Notes under the pieces: generated by a model
The model's input: the letters and a program-made list of their open reading frames with translations, nothing else
What the model was told of the DNA's origin: nothing
Databases searched by the model: none
Assembly: GCF_004117875.1 (NCBI RefSeq)
Contig: NZ_RAHW01000001.1
Coordinates: 124,001 to 188,000 of the forward strand
DNA from: Geomonas oryzae
GTDB taxonomy: Bacteria > Desulfobacterota > Desulfuromonadia > Geobacterales > Geobacteraceae
DNA: 64,000 bases
Reading direction: 5' to 3'
Shown: positions 19,201 to 26,307 of the stretch, one piece after another
Layout: the number at the start of each line of letters is the position of its first letter
Position numbering within the stretch: position 1 is the first letter of the stretch
Made by a program: the position numbers and the translations under genes

Positions 19201-19448
19201 AGCAAAGGGAGATCACCGAGCCAGCGCATGTTCTGCACAGGCGCATCGAAGAATTGGAGCGGGTCATGCTGAAGCGTGGGGATGGGGTACGCAGGGCTCC
19301 CTCACTCGAGCATATCGTTCCCCTGGTGCGTGCTCCCGGGCTGAGAATTCCGGAGCAGGTGCTGCAGGTCCGGCAAGTGCAGAAGGTGGTGGAGCGGCAG
19401 CTGGAGTTGACGCTTCCGAAGCTTCCCGGCATGGGCTTTAAGATCTGA
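16256..19448 (+). pseudogene. MobF-family conjugative relaxase (TrwC/TraI-like), frameshifted
   Basis: A relaxase-helicase that nicks oriT and unwinds the transferred strand; 1063 residues if intact. The first frame (16256-16645) holds the catalytic tyrosines (YFSREDYYLRGID) and HRAGNDCTFSAPKSVSV. It stops at a TAA that disappears if one A is removed from CATTAACTCCC, joining HMEEH to YSHYRSPEG. The second frame holds the histidine motif (DPQLHSHVFVVN), the helicase with Walker A GDPGTAKT near 17610, VDEAGFLG, and the C-terminal TIQKSQGATVEHS. The break separates Tyr from the metal-binding histidines, so the nicking domain is destroyed unless the base is a sequencing error. Confidence 0.92.
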
Positions 19449-19607
19449 GCGCGGGGAGGTTCCGGGGAGCTGCGGTGCGCTTTACCTTCGAGGCTGTTGC
19501 GGTCAGGCGGGCCTCGCTTCGCTCGGCTGATTTTCCTTTCACACCTCACGCAGCCCTTCGGGCTGCGCCGGGCGTCCTTTTCGCGAATTCCTCCGTACTT
19601 TCGCGCC

Positions 19608-19686
19608 GGACGGCGTGGGACGCTCTGGCGCCAGAAGCGGTGAAAGGGTTTGTAAACCTGATAGCTTGCGTGGTACCACGCCGTCC
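19608..19686. other. Candidate origin of transfer (nested inverted repeats)
   Basis: An 11-bp perfect inverted repeat (GGACGGCGTGG at 19608, CCACGCCGTCC at 19676) encloses two palindromes, CTGGCGCCAG (19625-19634) and GGTTTGTAAACC (19647-19658). It lies directly upstream of a small helical accessory gene, as oriT lies upstream of trwA in MobF systems such as R388. The nick site itself cannot be identified. Upstream, 19449-19600 contains a GCCC/GGGC hairpin only. Confidence 0.45.
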
Positions 19687-19719
19687 GCCGCCGTCCGACG
19701 CACAAAGGAGGAGCCCCCC

Positions 19720-20073
19720 ATGGCCAAAACAAGCGTCCGGCTGCCGCCGGAAATCTGTAAAAAATTGGAGAGCGAGGTGCGCAAACTCGGTGAGATCGGA
19801 GGCGGGACGGTAACGGTTTCGGAGCTGATCCGGGCCTGCATCGTCGAGCATTTTCCCGAGATTTCCACCCGTGCCCGGAAGGAAAAAACCTCCCTGGCCG
19901 AGCTGCGGGACGAGATTTCCGAACTGAAGGATCGCCACGTTCTCCTGGCGCGGGATGTGGAAACTCTGGTGCAGACCCTTTCCGAGGTGCTACCGCTTTT
20001 GGCCACGCGCGAGCAGGTCGATTCGCTCACCGACGGCATAGCGGCTGTCATCCGGTCGGCCAAGGTGAGGTGA
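19720..20073 (+). CDS. Mobilization accessory protein, ribbon-helix-helix-like
   Basis: A 117-residue protein starting at an ATG with AAAGGAGGAG upstream. The first 45 residues (AKTSVRLPPEICKKLESEVRKLG, then TVSELIRACIVEHFPE) fit a ribbon-helix-helix DNA-binding domain. The rest is a charged coiled coil (ELRDEISELKDRHVLLARDVETLVQ). By position between the candidate oriT and the relaxase partner gene it probably helps relaxase bind oriT, like TrwA. The next gene overlaps its stop codon. Role inferred from context and fold. Confidence 0.72.
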   Translation: MAKTSVRLPPEICKKLESEVRKLGEIGGGTVTVSELIRACIVEHFPEISTRARKEKTSLAELRDEISELKDRHVLLARDVETLVQTLSEVLPLLATREQVDSLTDGIAAVIRSAKVR

Positions 20074-20075
20074 AC

Positions 20076-20636
20076 ATGGACGGGAAATCCCCCAAGGACA
20101 AGTTGCTCGACGCCTGCGGCATGCACGATTCCCGGGTGCCCTCGCCACCCCCCAAGGATCAGGAGAGCAAGAAATATTACCAGGCCCTGCTGGACCGGGC
20201 GGAAGACGCCTCGGCCCGGGCACAACAGGCACAGGAACAAACCGAGCGGTCCTACCGGAGGCTGAACGACTATCTCCTCAAGGATCTGCCGCCTCAACTG
20301 GTGCGGGCATTTGGAGAAGTGGCCCAGAAAGAGATCGCCTGCACCTTGCGCCCTCTCCACGACAGCCTAGGCAAGGAAGCGGCACGTATCGATTCCTGCG
20401 CGGAAGAACTCTTCCGGATGTCCTTGAACTGGCGCCTCATGCTGGTTGCGGTCGCGGTGGGAATCGCCACCGTTTCCCTCGGCGCGGTGATGGTGCGCTA
20501 CACCCTTTTGGACAGCCATTTCGAGGAGGAAAAGCGCTACGAGATCTGGGGGCGCGACGTGGCGGCCAGGCTGGAAAAGTCTTCGCCCAAGGAGCGGGAA
20601 CGGATCCTCAAGTGGGTCCGTGGGGGGCCGCTTTGA
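20076..20636 (+). CDS. Mobilization-associated membrane protein, unknown function
   Basis: A 186-residue protein translationally coupled to the upstream gene; a GTG at 20070 is an alternative start. A polar N-terminal half with coiled-coil character (YYQALLDRAEDASARAQQAQEQTERSYRRL) is followed by one transmembrane helix around residues 126-148 (LMLVAVAVGIATVSLGAVMV), then a charged C-terminus ending in KWVRGGPL. It resembles in layout membrane-anchored accessory proteins next to MobF relaxases. No known family is recognised. Confidence 0.68.
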   Translation: MDGKSPKDKLLDACGMHDSRVPSPPPKDQESKKYYQALLDRAEDASARAQQAQEQTERSYRRLNDYLLKDLPPQLVRAFGEVAQKEIACTLRPLHDSLGKEAARIDSCAEELFRMSLNWRLMLVAVAVGIATVSLGAVMVRYTLLDSHFEEEKRYEIWGRDVAARLEKSSPKERERILKWVRGGPL

Positions 20637-20662
20637 CTCTTTTCCAGGTGCCCCCGGAAGCC

Positions 20663-22021
20663 CTAAACCACCAGACGCGGCCCTGAAGCCAGGGCCTTAA
20701 GCTTCTCAAGGTTCGACCGGCAGATGCCTCGGAACTCCTCCGAAACGCGGCGTTCCTCAACCGTCCGCTCCCAGAAAAGGAGGGCCCGGGCAAGCGCCGA
20801 GGCGTAGGCCTCGGGAGCACCGGAAGCGAAGCCGGGAGGGGTAAAAGTACGGGCAAGCAGCACGCCGTCAAGTGGGCGGTAGAGCATCGGGAGCATGTCA
20901 TAGGCCGGCGCCAGCCGGAAGTCCCCCGTCTCCGCCGGGACCAGGGACACGTTGCCGAAGTGTTGGTCGGTGTTCGCTATCAGGTCCCCGAAGACGGAGA
21001 GCCAGCGGAGATTGGCCGCGTCCCCCGGGGGGAGTTGACCATCCCCTTCCATCCTCCGGGCGGCCAGGACCCAGCTGTCCTGATGACCGTAGAACTCGTT
21101 GTCCACCGCCCTTAGGGAAACCATCGGCAGGCGACCGAACCTCCCAGTGCGGTCGAAGCGCTCCACCTCCAGAAACACCCGGTTATCCGCATGCAAAAGG
21201 TTTGTGCGCGCCGCGGGAATCCCCGTTTCCGAAACGACCTCCAGCGCAAGATGCTCGCAGACGAGGAGGTCGGCCCAGCGCCTCCCCTCGAGCGAGTCCA
21301 GGGGGGGAGAGAACTTCACCAGGACGTGCCGAGCCGTGCCGTCGCGCTCGACAACGGCGGTGAACTTCGGGTGCTCGCCCCCCGCCGAGGAGCCTGGCGG
21401 CTGTCCTTCCATGGCGAGGCGGGCCATGCCCGGGTAGGCATCGGGGAGTTCGTCGGGCCGAAGCGGTGCCTGAGGTTCCCGGACCGAGCGGAAATAGCGC
21501 TCCAGGGACTCCTCGCCGATGACTAGGTCCCCCATGCAGTCCTCGCCGCGGCGTGCCAGGGCGATGAGCACATGGTCGTCCTGCCAGTCGTTGCCGCGGG
21601 GGGGAAGGGCCAGTTCCTCGTGCAGCCTCATGACGAAAGAGCGCCCCACGAAGCCCTCGGGGCGCAGATCCGAGAGGAACCAGGGGAGGCTTTTGTATTG
21701 CTCGGGGGGGGCTCCCTCCGGCCGCCACAGGTACTGATCCCTGGCTATGGCGTCAAGGACGCCGAAACGGCGGGCGTTTCCCTCCGCGTCGATCCGGTAG
21801 ACGGGGAACTCGCCCCCCAGGCCGCGCAGATCGCGCCGCGTGGTGTAGCGCCGTGAGCGCGCCTGCCCGATGGCGACGACGCGGCTCCCGAGGCTCGCGA
21901 TGAGGCGGGAGACGGTGGGCTGGCTTATTTCCAGTCGCTTCTGGATCTCCTCGGAGCTGAAGACGCCGGAGGAGAGATAGAGCAGAAGGCGGTCGGTATA
22001 GTCTGATCTGGTGCGGGACAT
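20663..22021 (-). CDS. HipA-family kinase of YjjJ type
   Basis: A 452-residue HipA-like serine/threonine kinase with its own N-terminal helix-turn-helix (YLSSGVFSSEEIQKRLEISQPTVSRLIASLG), the YjjJ architecture. Kinase landmarks: GGEHPKFTAV near residue 220, LVKFSPP, EVERFDR, the catalytic FGDLIANTDQHFGNVSLV near 345, and the metal-binding LAPAYDMLPM. Unlike HipBA there is no separate hipB gene; the fused HTH may control its own promoter. Two tandem 12-bp repeats lie just upstream of the start. HipA kinases phosphorylate tRNA synthetases; the target here is unknown. Confidence 0.87.
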   Translation of the reverse strand: MSRTRSDYTDRLLLYLSSGVFSSEEIQKRLEISQPTVSRLIASLGSRVVAIGQARSRRYTTRRDLRGLGGEFPVYRIDAEGNARRFGVLDAIARDQYLWRPEGAPPEQYKSLPWFLSDLRPEGFVGRSFVMRLHEELALPPRGNDWQDDHVLIALARRGEDCMGDLVIGEESLERYFRSVREPQAPLRPDELPDAYPGMARLAMEGQPPGSSAGGEHPKFTAVVERDGTARHVLVKFSPPLDSLEGRRWADLLVCEHLALEVVSETGIPAARTNLLHADNRVFLEVERFDRTGRFGRLPMVSLRAVDNEFYGHQDSWVLAARRMEGDGQLPPGDAANLRWLSVFGDLIANTDQHFGNVSLVPAETGDFRLAPAYDMLPMLYRPLDGVLLARTFTPPGFASGAPEAYASALARALLFWERTVEERRVSEEFRGICRSNLEKLKALASGPRLVV

Positions 22022-22036
22022 GGGTTGCCTAGCGTC

Positions 22037-22060
22037 TGAATAGATTTATGAATAGATTTA
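22037..22060. promoter_or_regulatory. Tandem 12-bp operator-like repeat
   Basis: TGAATAGATTTA occurs twice head to tail, 15 bases before the HipA/YjjJ start codon, in AT-rich sequence unlike the surrounding DNA. This is the natural place for autoregulation by the kinase's HTH domain. Confidence 0.6.
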
Positions 22061-22158
22061 TCTCATAGATATGACATAAATACAACAGATTAAGTTGTAA
22101 ATGTTCGGCTGGATGAATATTAAGAAGGAATTGGTGGCGAGATCGCGCCTCTAGCGGG

Positions 22159-23400
22159 TCATTCCTGCACCAACCGGGGCTTACGCACGATGGATAGCAC
22201 CTTCGAGGTGTCGCGACCGGTCGTGATGCTGATCAGCTTGCGCGCCCACGCCTCCAGCGCTGCCTGTTTCTCCCGGTCGTAAGAGTAGCGGTTGTAGACA
22301 TGCCCCACCCCCTGCTTTTGCCTGGTGATGTGGTTCTGCAGCCGGTCGATCAGCTCCCCCGAGAACCCCATCTCGGCCCAGCAGGTAGCGGCGCTGCGCC
22401 TCAGGTCGTGCGGGACGAAGTAGGCTACCTTGAGCCTGTCCTCCACCCTGCTCTCCGGGGTGTGGGGGAGGCCCCCCTTGATCGCGCTGGTAAGTGTCCT
22501 TACTTCGAGGGATTTCCCCGGATTGGCCGGCGATGGGAAAACGTACCCTTCGCCCTCTCCGATCAGCTCCTTTGCCAGCGGGGTCAGGAATACCCGGTGC
22601 GCCTGCTTGTTCTTGGAGCGCTCCGTCGGAATGGTCCACCAGTCGCCGTTGATCTCCCTGGTGTGCATACCGATCACCTCTCCCGGACGCTGTCCCGTCA
22701 CCAGGATCAATTTCAGGCAGCGGCAGACGTTGTCGGATATGCCGGAGCTGTCCAGGTTTTTCCACAAGGTCCGGATCTCCTCCCAGGACAGGGCTCTTTC
22801 CCTCGACGTCTCCCGCTCCGGCCGGTCCATGCCCATGAACGGGTTCGTCTCGATCACGTCCCGCTTCACCGCGTAGCTGAACATCTTCCGGGTATACGCG
22901 AGCACCCGGTTCGCCATAACCGGCGCCCCACGGTCGGCGATTTCGTCGAGGATCACCACTAGGTCGCGCCGCCTGATGTCACTGATCTTGCGCCTGTCCC
23001 ACTGGGGCAGCAGGTTGACTTTGAGGGCCCGCTCGATCTCCTTCCACCCCCGGTTATGGAGCTTCGCATGGCGCTCGATGTACTCTTTGATGAATTCGGC
23101 GACGAAGGGGGTGCGCCTGCGGTCGATGGCGTTTTGCATCCGCTCGCCCAGTGGGTCCTTCCCTTCATCCAGCTTCTTCCTGGCGGCCGTCAGCCGCTTG
23201 CGGGCCTCGGAAAGAGACACAGTCGGGTAATCGCCCAGGCGCATAAAGCGGCGTTTGCCGTCGAAACGGTACAAGTAGAAGAAGACCTTGGCCCCGGTGG
23301 CAAAGACCCGGATGCCGAACCCCTCGCCTTCACCTTCCCGGATATCTTCCAGGCGCTTCTCGGTTTTCAGGTTGCGGACATAGACGTCGGTGAATTTCAT
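22159..23400 (-). CDS. int: Tyrosine-type site-specific integrase
   Basis: A 413-residue P4-type integrase responsible for integration into tRNA-Ser. The N-terminal DUF4102-type arm-binding domain has FYLYRFDGKRRFMRLGDYPTVSLSEAR; the core-binding domain follows. Catalytic residues are visible: Arg in TGQRPGEV, Lys in ERSKNKQAHRV, His and Arg in PHDLRRSAAT, and Tyr in HVYNRYSYD. The ATG at 23400 follows GAGAGAGG; the one at 23412 is less likely. It sits 284 bases from attR and points away from it, the common arrangement. Confidence 0.95.
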   Translation of the reverse strand: MKFTDVYVRNLKTEKRLEDIREGEGEGFGIRVFATGAKVFFYLYRFDGKRRFMRLGDYPTVSLSEARKRLTAARKKLDEGKDPLGERMQNAIDRRRTPFVAEFIKEYIERHAKLHNRGWKEIERALKVNLLPQWDRRKISDIRRRDLVVILDEIADRGAPVMANRVLAYTRKMFSYAVKRDVIETNPFMGMDRPERETSRERALSWEEIRTLWKNLDSSGISDNVCRCLKLILVTGQRPGEVIGMHTREINGDWWTIPTERSKNKQAHRVFLTPLAKELIGEGEGYVFPSPANPGKSLEVRTLTSAIKGGLPHTPESRVEDRLKVAYFVPHDLRRSAATCWAEMGFSGELIDRLQNHITRQKQGVGHVYNRYSYDREKQAALEAWARKLISITTGRDTSKVLSIVRKPRLVQE

Positions 23401-23443
23401 GGCCTCTCTCATGCCGATTCGGTTGGTAATCCGCTTAATCCGA

Positions 23444-23537
23444 CTTAGTATGGTCTCTAGTATGGTCTTTATGCAAGCGAAACTTGCTGCGGATGGCCGT
23501 CTTTACTCGATTTAGTATGGTCTCTAGTATGGTCTCT
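23444..23537. repeat. Two further paired 13-bp repeats next to the integrase
   Basis: TAGTATGGTCTCT pairs at 23444-23470 (last unit with one change) and 23511-23537, matching the pair at 12682-12708. All lie within the ends of the element and are likely integrase arm sites. Confidence 0.75.
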
Positions 23538-23684
23538 ATTGGCCTCGCTGGAGCTGAAACGAGTTGAATCGAGTTGAAACGGCAGGCGCCTAAAAAACAG
23601 GCTAATTATCTGCAATCATTATTGTTTATCAGACATGATGAACCGAATTGAAACGCCCTGAAATGGCTGAAACGTGGCTAATTT

Positions 23685-23744
23685 CTGACTCGAAATCAGG
23701 TGTACCGAAAGGTACCTAGGGTTCGAATCCCTATCTCTCCGCCA
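23685..23744 (+). repeat. attR: 60-bp tRNA-Ser 3' fragment
   Basis: Identical to 12570-12629. This is the original tRNA-Ser 3' end, displaced by the insertion. Confidence 0.95.
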
Positions 23745-23750
23745 CATTAC

Positions 23751-23785
23751 AAAAAGGCCAGTCATTGCGACTGGCCTTTTTGTCG
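23751..23785 (+). terminator. Original tRNA-Ser terminator
   Basis: Perfect 13-bp arms AAAAAGGCCAGTC / GACTGGCCTTTTT around ATTGC, starting six bases after attR. It most likely terminated the tRNA before the element inserted. Confidence 0.88.
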
Positions 23786-24047
23786 TTTGTGTAGCAGATA
23801 CGTAGCGCTCACTCCCGTCGCTGGGGCTTGCCTGAAACCTGGCCACGCCAGCGCCCACGCCCCTCCGAAAATTATGCCGCTCTGGGTGATCGGTATTGCC
23901 GTCTGCGGAGAAACCCTCTCTGGAAACGCCGCTGACAGGCGAGGTACGAAAAAAAGTGCGTCGAGCCGGTTGACGTTTTATTGGACCCGACTAATACTTA
24001 TCCCCGTCACGTGACCACAGCAACCAGACATCATAACGGAGGCCGAT
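23786..24047. other. Gene-poor stretch right of the element
   Basis: No convincing gene or known RNA is seen. It may hold the promoter and leader of the gene at 24048, whose start is preceded by CGGAGGCC. Confidence 0.4.
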
Positions 24048-24701
24048 ATGAGCGAAGCGTTCAACATCCAGGCCCTCAAGGACTACAGCGACGGGGACCT
24101 GGCTCTCCACCTGGATAACATGGGTGGTCTTCTGGATGTGCATCCAGCCTTCCAGCTCCCGAACCGCTCCCCATGCGTCCCGGCTGGGGATAACATGAGG
24201 GAGCATTCAACCAGAATCAAGGCGACTTCAATCGCAGCGAAACATGACCCCAGCAAGATACCCGAAAGAGATGCCGCACGGGAAACGGCTCTTCGGGATG
24301 TCATTTTCTGCTGCCAGCATACGGTGATGTTCGCCACCCACACCAACGACCCGAGCCATCTCGACACCATCGGCGTGGAAAGGGCGAAGAAACACACCAG
24401 GAACACCAAGGTCGGCCCCCCGGAGCAACTGACGCTGTTCACGGTGACACACCTCCATGGCGAATCTGGGGCGGTCAAGGTTCACGTGAATGCCTGGGAA
24501 GGAAAAGGGAGCGTCCTGGTCCAGATTTGCTACGGGGACCCATCCCGCGAAGATTCCTGGAGTGCCATAAAGACCGGCCACAGCTGCAACTTCACCATCC
24601 ATCAACTCGAGGCGGCAAGAAGGGCCTTCTTTAGGGCCAGAGTCCAGAACGATGCCGGTGCCTCTCCGTGGTCCAAGGTAGTCGAACTCATCATTATCTG
24701 A
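24048..24701 (+). CDS. Hypothetical protein with fibronectin-type III-like end
   Basis: A 217-residue protein without signal peptide. Most of the sequence is unrecognised, with several His and Cys (FCCQHTVMFATHTNDPSHLDTIG). The last 25 residues, FFRARVQNDAGASPWSKVVELII, look like the final strands of a fibronectin type III domain. CGGAGGCC lies upstream of the ATG. It stands alone just outside the integrated element and is followed by a strong terminator. Confidence 0.65.
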   Translation: MSEAFNIQALKDYSDGDLALHLDNMGGLLDVHPAFQLPNRSPCVPAGDNMREHSTRIKATSIAAKHDPSKIPERDAARETALRDVIFCCQHTVMFATHTNDPSHLDTIGVERAKKHTRNTKVGPPEQLTLFTVTHLHGESGAVKVHVNAWEGKGSVLVQICYGDPSREDSWSAIKTGHSCNFTIHQLEAARRAFFRARVQNDAGASPWSKVVELIII

Positions 24702-24710
24702 CCTGACTTC

Positions 24711-24747
24711 GGCGGCTGCCGTCTATGGCAGCCGCCTCGCCTTTTCC
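24711..24747 (+). terminator. Terminator
   Basis: Perfect 10-bp arms GGCGGCTGCC / GGCAGCCGCC around GTCTAT, then TCGCCTTTTCC, just after the stop of the preceding gene. Confidence 0.75.
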
Positions 24748-24879
24748 TCCCAACCCCGCTCCGCGGACACCCACCCTTGACTCACCGATGCCCGCCGCAC
24801 CCGATTGGGCCGTCCATAACGGCACCCCCCCCCGCCCCCCGGCACTTCCTTTCCATTGCGTAGCCCTCATCCCGCTCGC

Positions 24880-25114
24880 GTTAACGCTATTTTGCCGGCA
24901 ATAGCGTTATTTGGTCCACAATAGTGTTATCCGGCTCCGGATAACGTTATTCGGGAGCCGGATAAGCTTATTTCTCCGGGAATAGGCTTATTCCAAAACA
25001 AATAAGCTTATTCCGAGGGGGAATAAGCTTATCTTGTCGCGAATAGTGTTATTGGGGGACCGAATAACGTTATTCCGGGCCGAATAGTGTTATTTCCGCC
25101 GTCACAACGTTGGG
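24880..25114. repeat. Phased array of near-palindromic 12-mers
   Basis: Twelve related sites start at 24880, 24900, 24920, 24940, 24961, 24981, 25001, 25022, 25042, 25063, 25083 and 25103, so the step is always 20 or 21 bp. Inner sites include AATAGCGTTATT, GATAACGTTATT, AATAAGCTTATT (perfect palindrome), AATAACGTTATT (perfect) and AATAGTGTTATT; the first and last are degenerate (GTTAACGCTATT, CACAACGTTGGG). The 8-9 bp between them are GC-rich and differ. The array lies between two convergent genes. A run of C (24826-24840) lies to the left. No cas genes are nearby and the gaps are too short for a CRISPR. Confidence 0.9.
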
Positions 25115-25165
25115 CGGGTCCAAGCAGCTCTTTGAAGCGGGGAGCTACACGCCCCCCGCCGCCCG

Positions 25166-25239
25166 GAAGCTGGAAGGCCGTGATGATCGCAGTGCCGTCC
25201 ACGTCAGGAAGGGTCCGGGTAAGCTGCGCGGCCTCGACC
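25166..25239 (-). pseudogene. Scar of a metQ-like gene
   Basis: Two blocks match the complete metQ at 28152-28991: 25166-25198 matches 28148-28180 (28 of 33 bases, covering the metQ stop region), and 25193-25239 matches 28371-28417 (46 of 47). The roughly 190 bases between them in metQ are missing, and the junction lies at a shared GCCGT. It is not translatable; it is a remnant of a metQ paralogue or duplication. Confidence 0.8.
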
Positions 25240-25275
25240 TATTGCGCAAAACCCTCAGGGCATGAAAAGCCGCTC

Positions 25276-26175
25276 TCACCATGCGCCCGCCACAACGAAC
25301 AGTTCAAGGCTGATCAAGTCATCCACGAAATGCATTCCAAGCCGCTCGAACAGCCTGCACGATCCATAGCAGGCATTCCAGAGGGTACGATCGAGATCGA
25401 AGGCTGCATGAGCCTGGATGCCGCCGTCACTTTGCGGAGCGATGGTCGCGGGGATGCGGATCTCCCGGGTGACATCCCTTATTTTCAACTTCCCTGTGAC
25501 AATCCCTTCTACTGCGTTTAACGAATTCTCTGCCCTGGTTTCCCATCCGGTCGAGGTGAACGAAGCTGTCGGGAAAAGATCCACAGCGAAGAAATCGTCA
25601 GATTTAAGGTGGCGGATCAGCAAATCGCGCCAGCCACCATCCTGCAGATCCAGATTGGAAATGCTGGTCATGTCCAGCTCGATATGCCCTCTGGAGAGCT
25701 TTCCGTCCTTGATGGACAGTTCTCCCGTCTTGATGCCGATGCGGCCGTAGTGCCGTTTGTTCAGGTTTCTGCCGATCCACTCCAGGGTGCTTTTTTCTGT
25801 ATCGACCCGGTAGGGGCCATCCCGCAACCCCAATGGGGCCACCTTTTCTTCTACCTCGAGCGGCAGTCCTTCCTTGCGCCAAGCGGCAAGCCCGCCGGCC
25901 AGCACCGAGACCTTAGCGTAACCGGCTTGCTGCAGCCGTTCGAAGGCCAATTCGGCAGATCGAGTCGTGCCGGTAGCGTCGTAGAGGATCAGTTCCCGAT
26001 TTCGATCGGGAAACAGTTCGGCAATCAGGTCGAGAAAGGCAACCTCATAGACACAGGCGTTCAGGGCGCCGGCCACATGACAGGCGGCATAATCCTCCGG
26101 CGTCATCACATCGATCACCACCGCACCTTTCTGGAGGTGCTGCATCATTTGGTCGGATGACAAGGTATGGCTCAT
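25276..26175 (-). CDS. Rhodanese-like domain fused to YceI domain
   Basis: A 299-residue two-domain protein without signal peptide. Residues 1-110 form a rhodanese fold (GAVVIDVMTPEDYAACHVAGALNA, then VSVLAGGLAAWRKEGLPLE). The active loop reads YDATGTTRS, so Asp replaces the catalytic Cys and sulfur transfer is not expected. Residues 120-299 form a YceI-like lipocalin fold (YRVDTEKSTLEWIGRN, GELSIKDGKLSRGHIELDMTSI) that binds isoprenoid-like lipids in relatives. The start follows AAGGAG; an upstream start at 26223 is less likely. Function unknown. Confidence 0.85.
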   Translation of the reverse strand: MSHTLSSDQMMQHLQKGAVVIDVMTPEDYAACHVAGALNACVYEVAFLDLIAELFPDRNRELILYDATGTTRSAELAFERLQQAGYAKVSVLAGGLAAWRKEGLPLEVEEKVAPLGLRDGPYRVDTEKSTLEWIGRNLNKRHYGRIGIKTGELSIKDGKLSRGHIELDMTSISNLDLQDGGWRDLLIRHLKSDDFFAVDLFPTASFTSTGWETRAENSLNAVEGIVTGKLKIRDVTREIRIPATIAPQSDGGIQAHAAFDLDRTLWNACYGSCRLFERLGMHFVDDLISLELFVVAGAW

Positions 26176-26307
26176 GGCACTAGCTCCTTCTCGCGCGGTG
26201 TTAGGCTGGAACCTGTAGGTCATTCAGGTCGCCACATAGTCGTCACTGGTACTTTCCCGCCAGAAAAAACCCCAGTCAATTAGTGAGCTGAGGGCTGTCG
26301 TTACCGA

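Larger units (their letters stand above)
12630..23744. mobile_element. Integrated mobilizable element in tRNA-Ser
   Basis: About 11.1 kb bounded by the 60-bp att repeats. Cargo in order: zinc-ribbon membrane protein, IS4-family insertion, two small hypothetical genes, MobF relaxase (frameshifted), candidate oriT, two accessory mobilization genes, HipA/YjjJ kinase and tyrosine integrase next to the right att site. Paired TAGTATGGTCTCT repeats lie near both ends. No VirD4-type coupling protein, VirB/Tra secretion genes or replication gene are seen, so the element would depend on a helper for transfer. Two single-base frameshifts suggest decay or sequence error. Confidence 0.92.

Noticed and set aside
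12630..23744. Prophage
   Set aside because: No capsid, terminase, portal or tail gene is present; the relaxase and integrase point to a mobilizable element.
23890..24000. Cyclic-dinucleotide (GEMM) riboswitch before the gene at 24048
   Set aside because: Some short pieces (GAAACC, GGAAACG) look suggestive, but the conserved helices and tetraloop are not there.
24880..25114. CRISPR array
   Set aside because: Repeat units are 12 bp with 8-9 bp gaps, much shorter than CRISPR repeats and spacers, and no cas genes are present.
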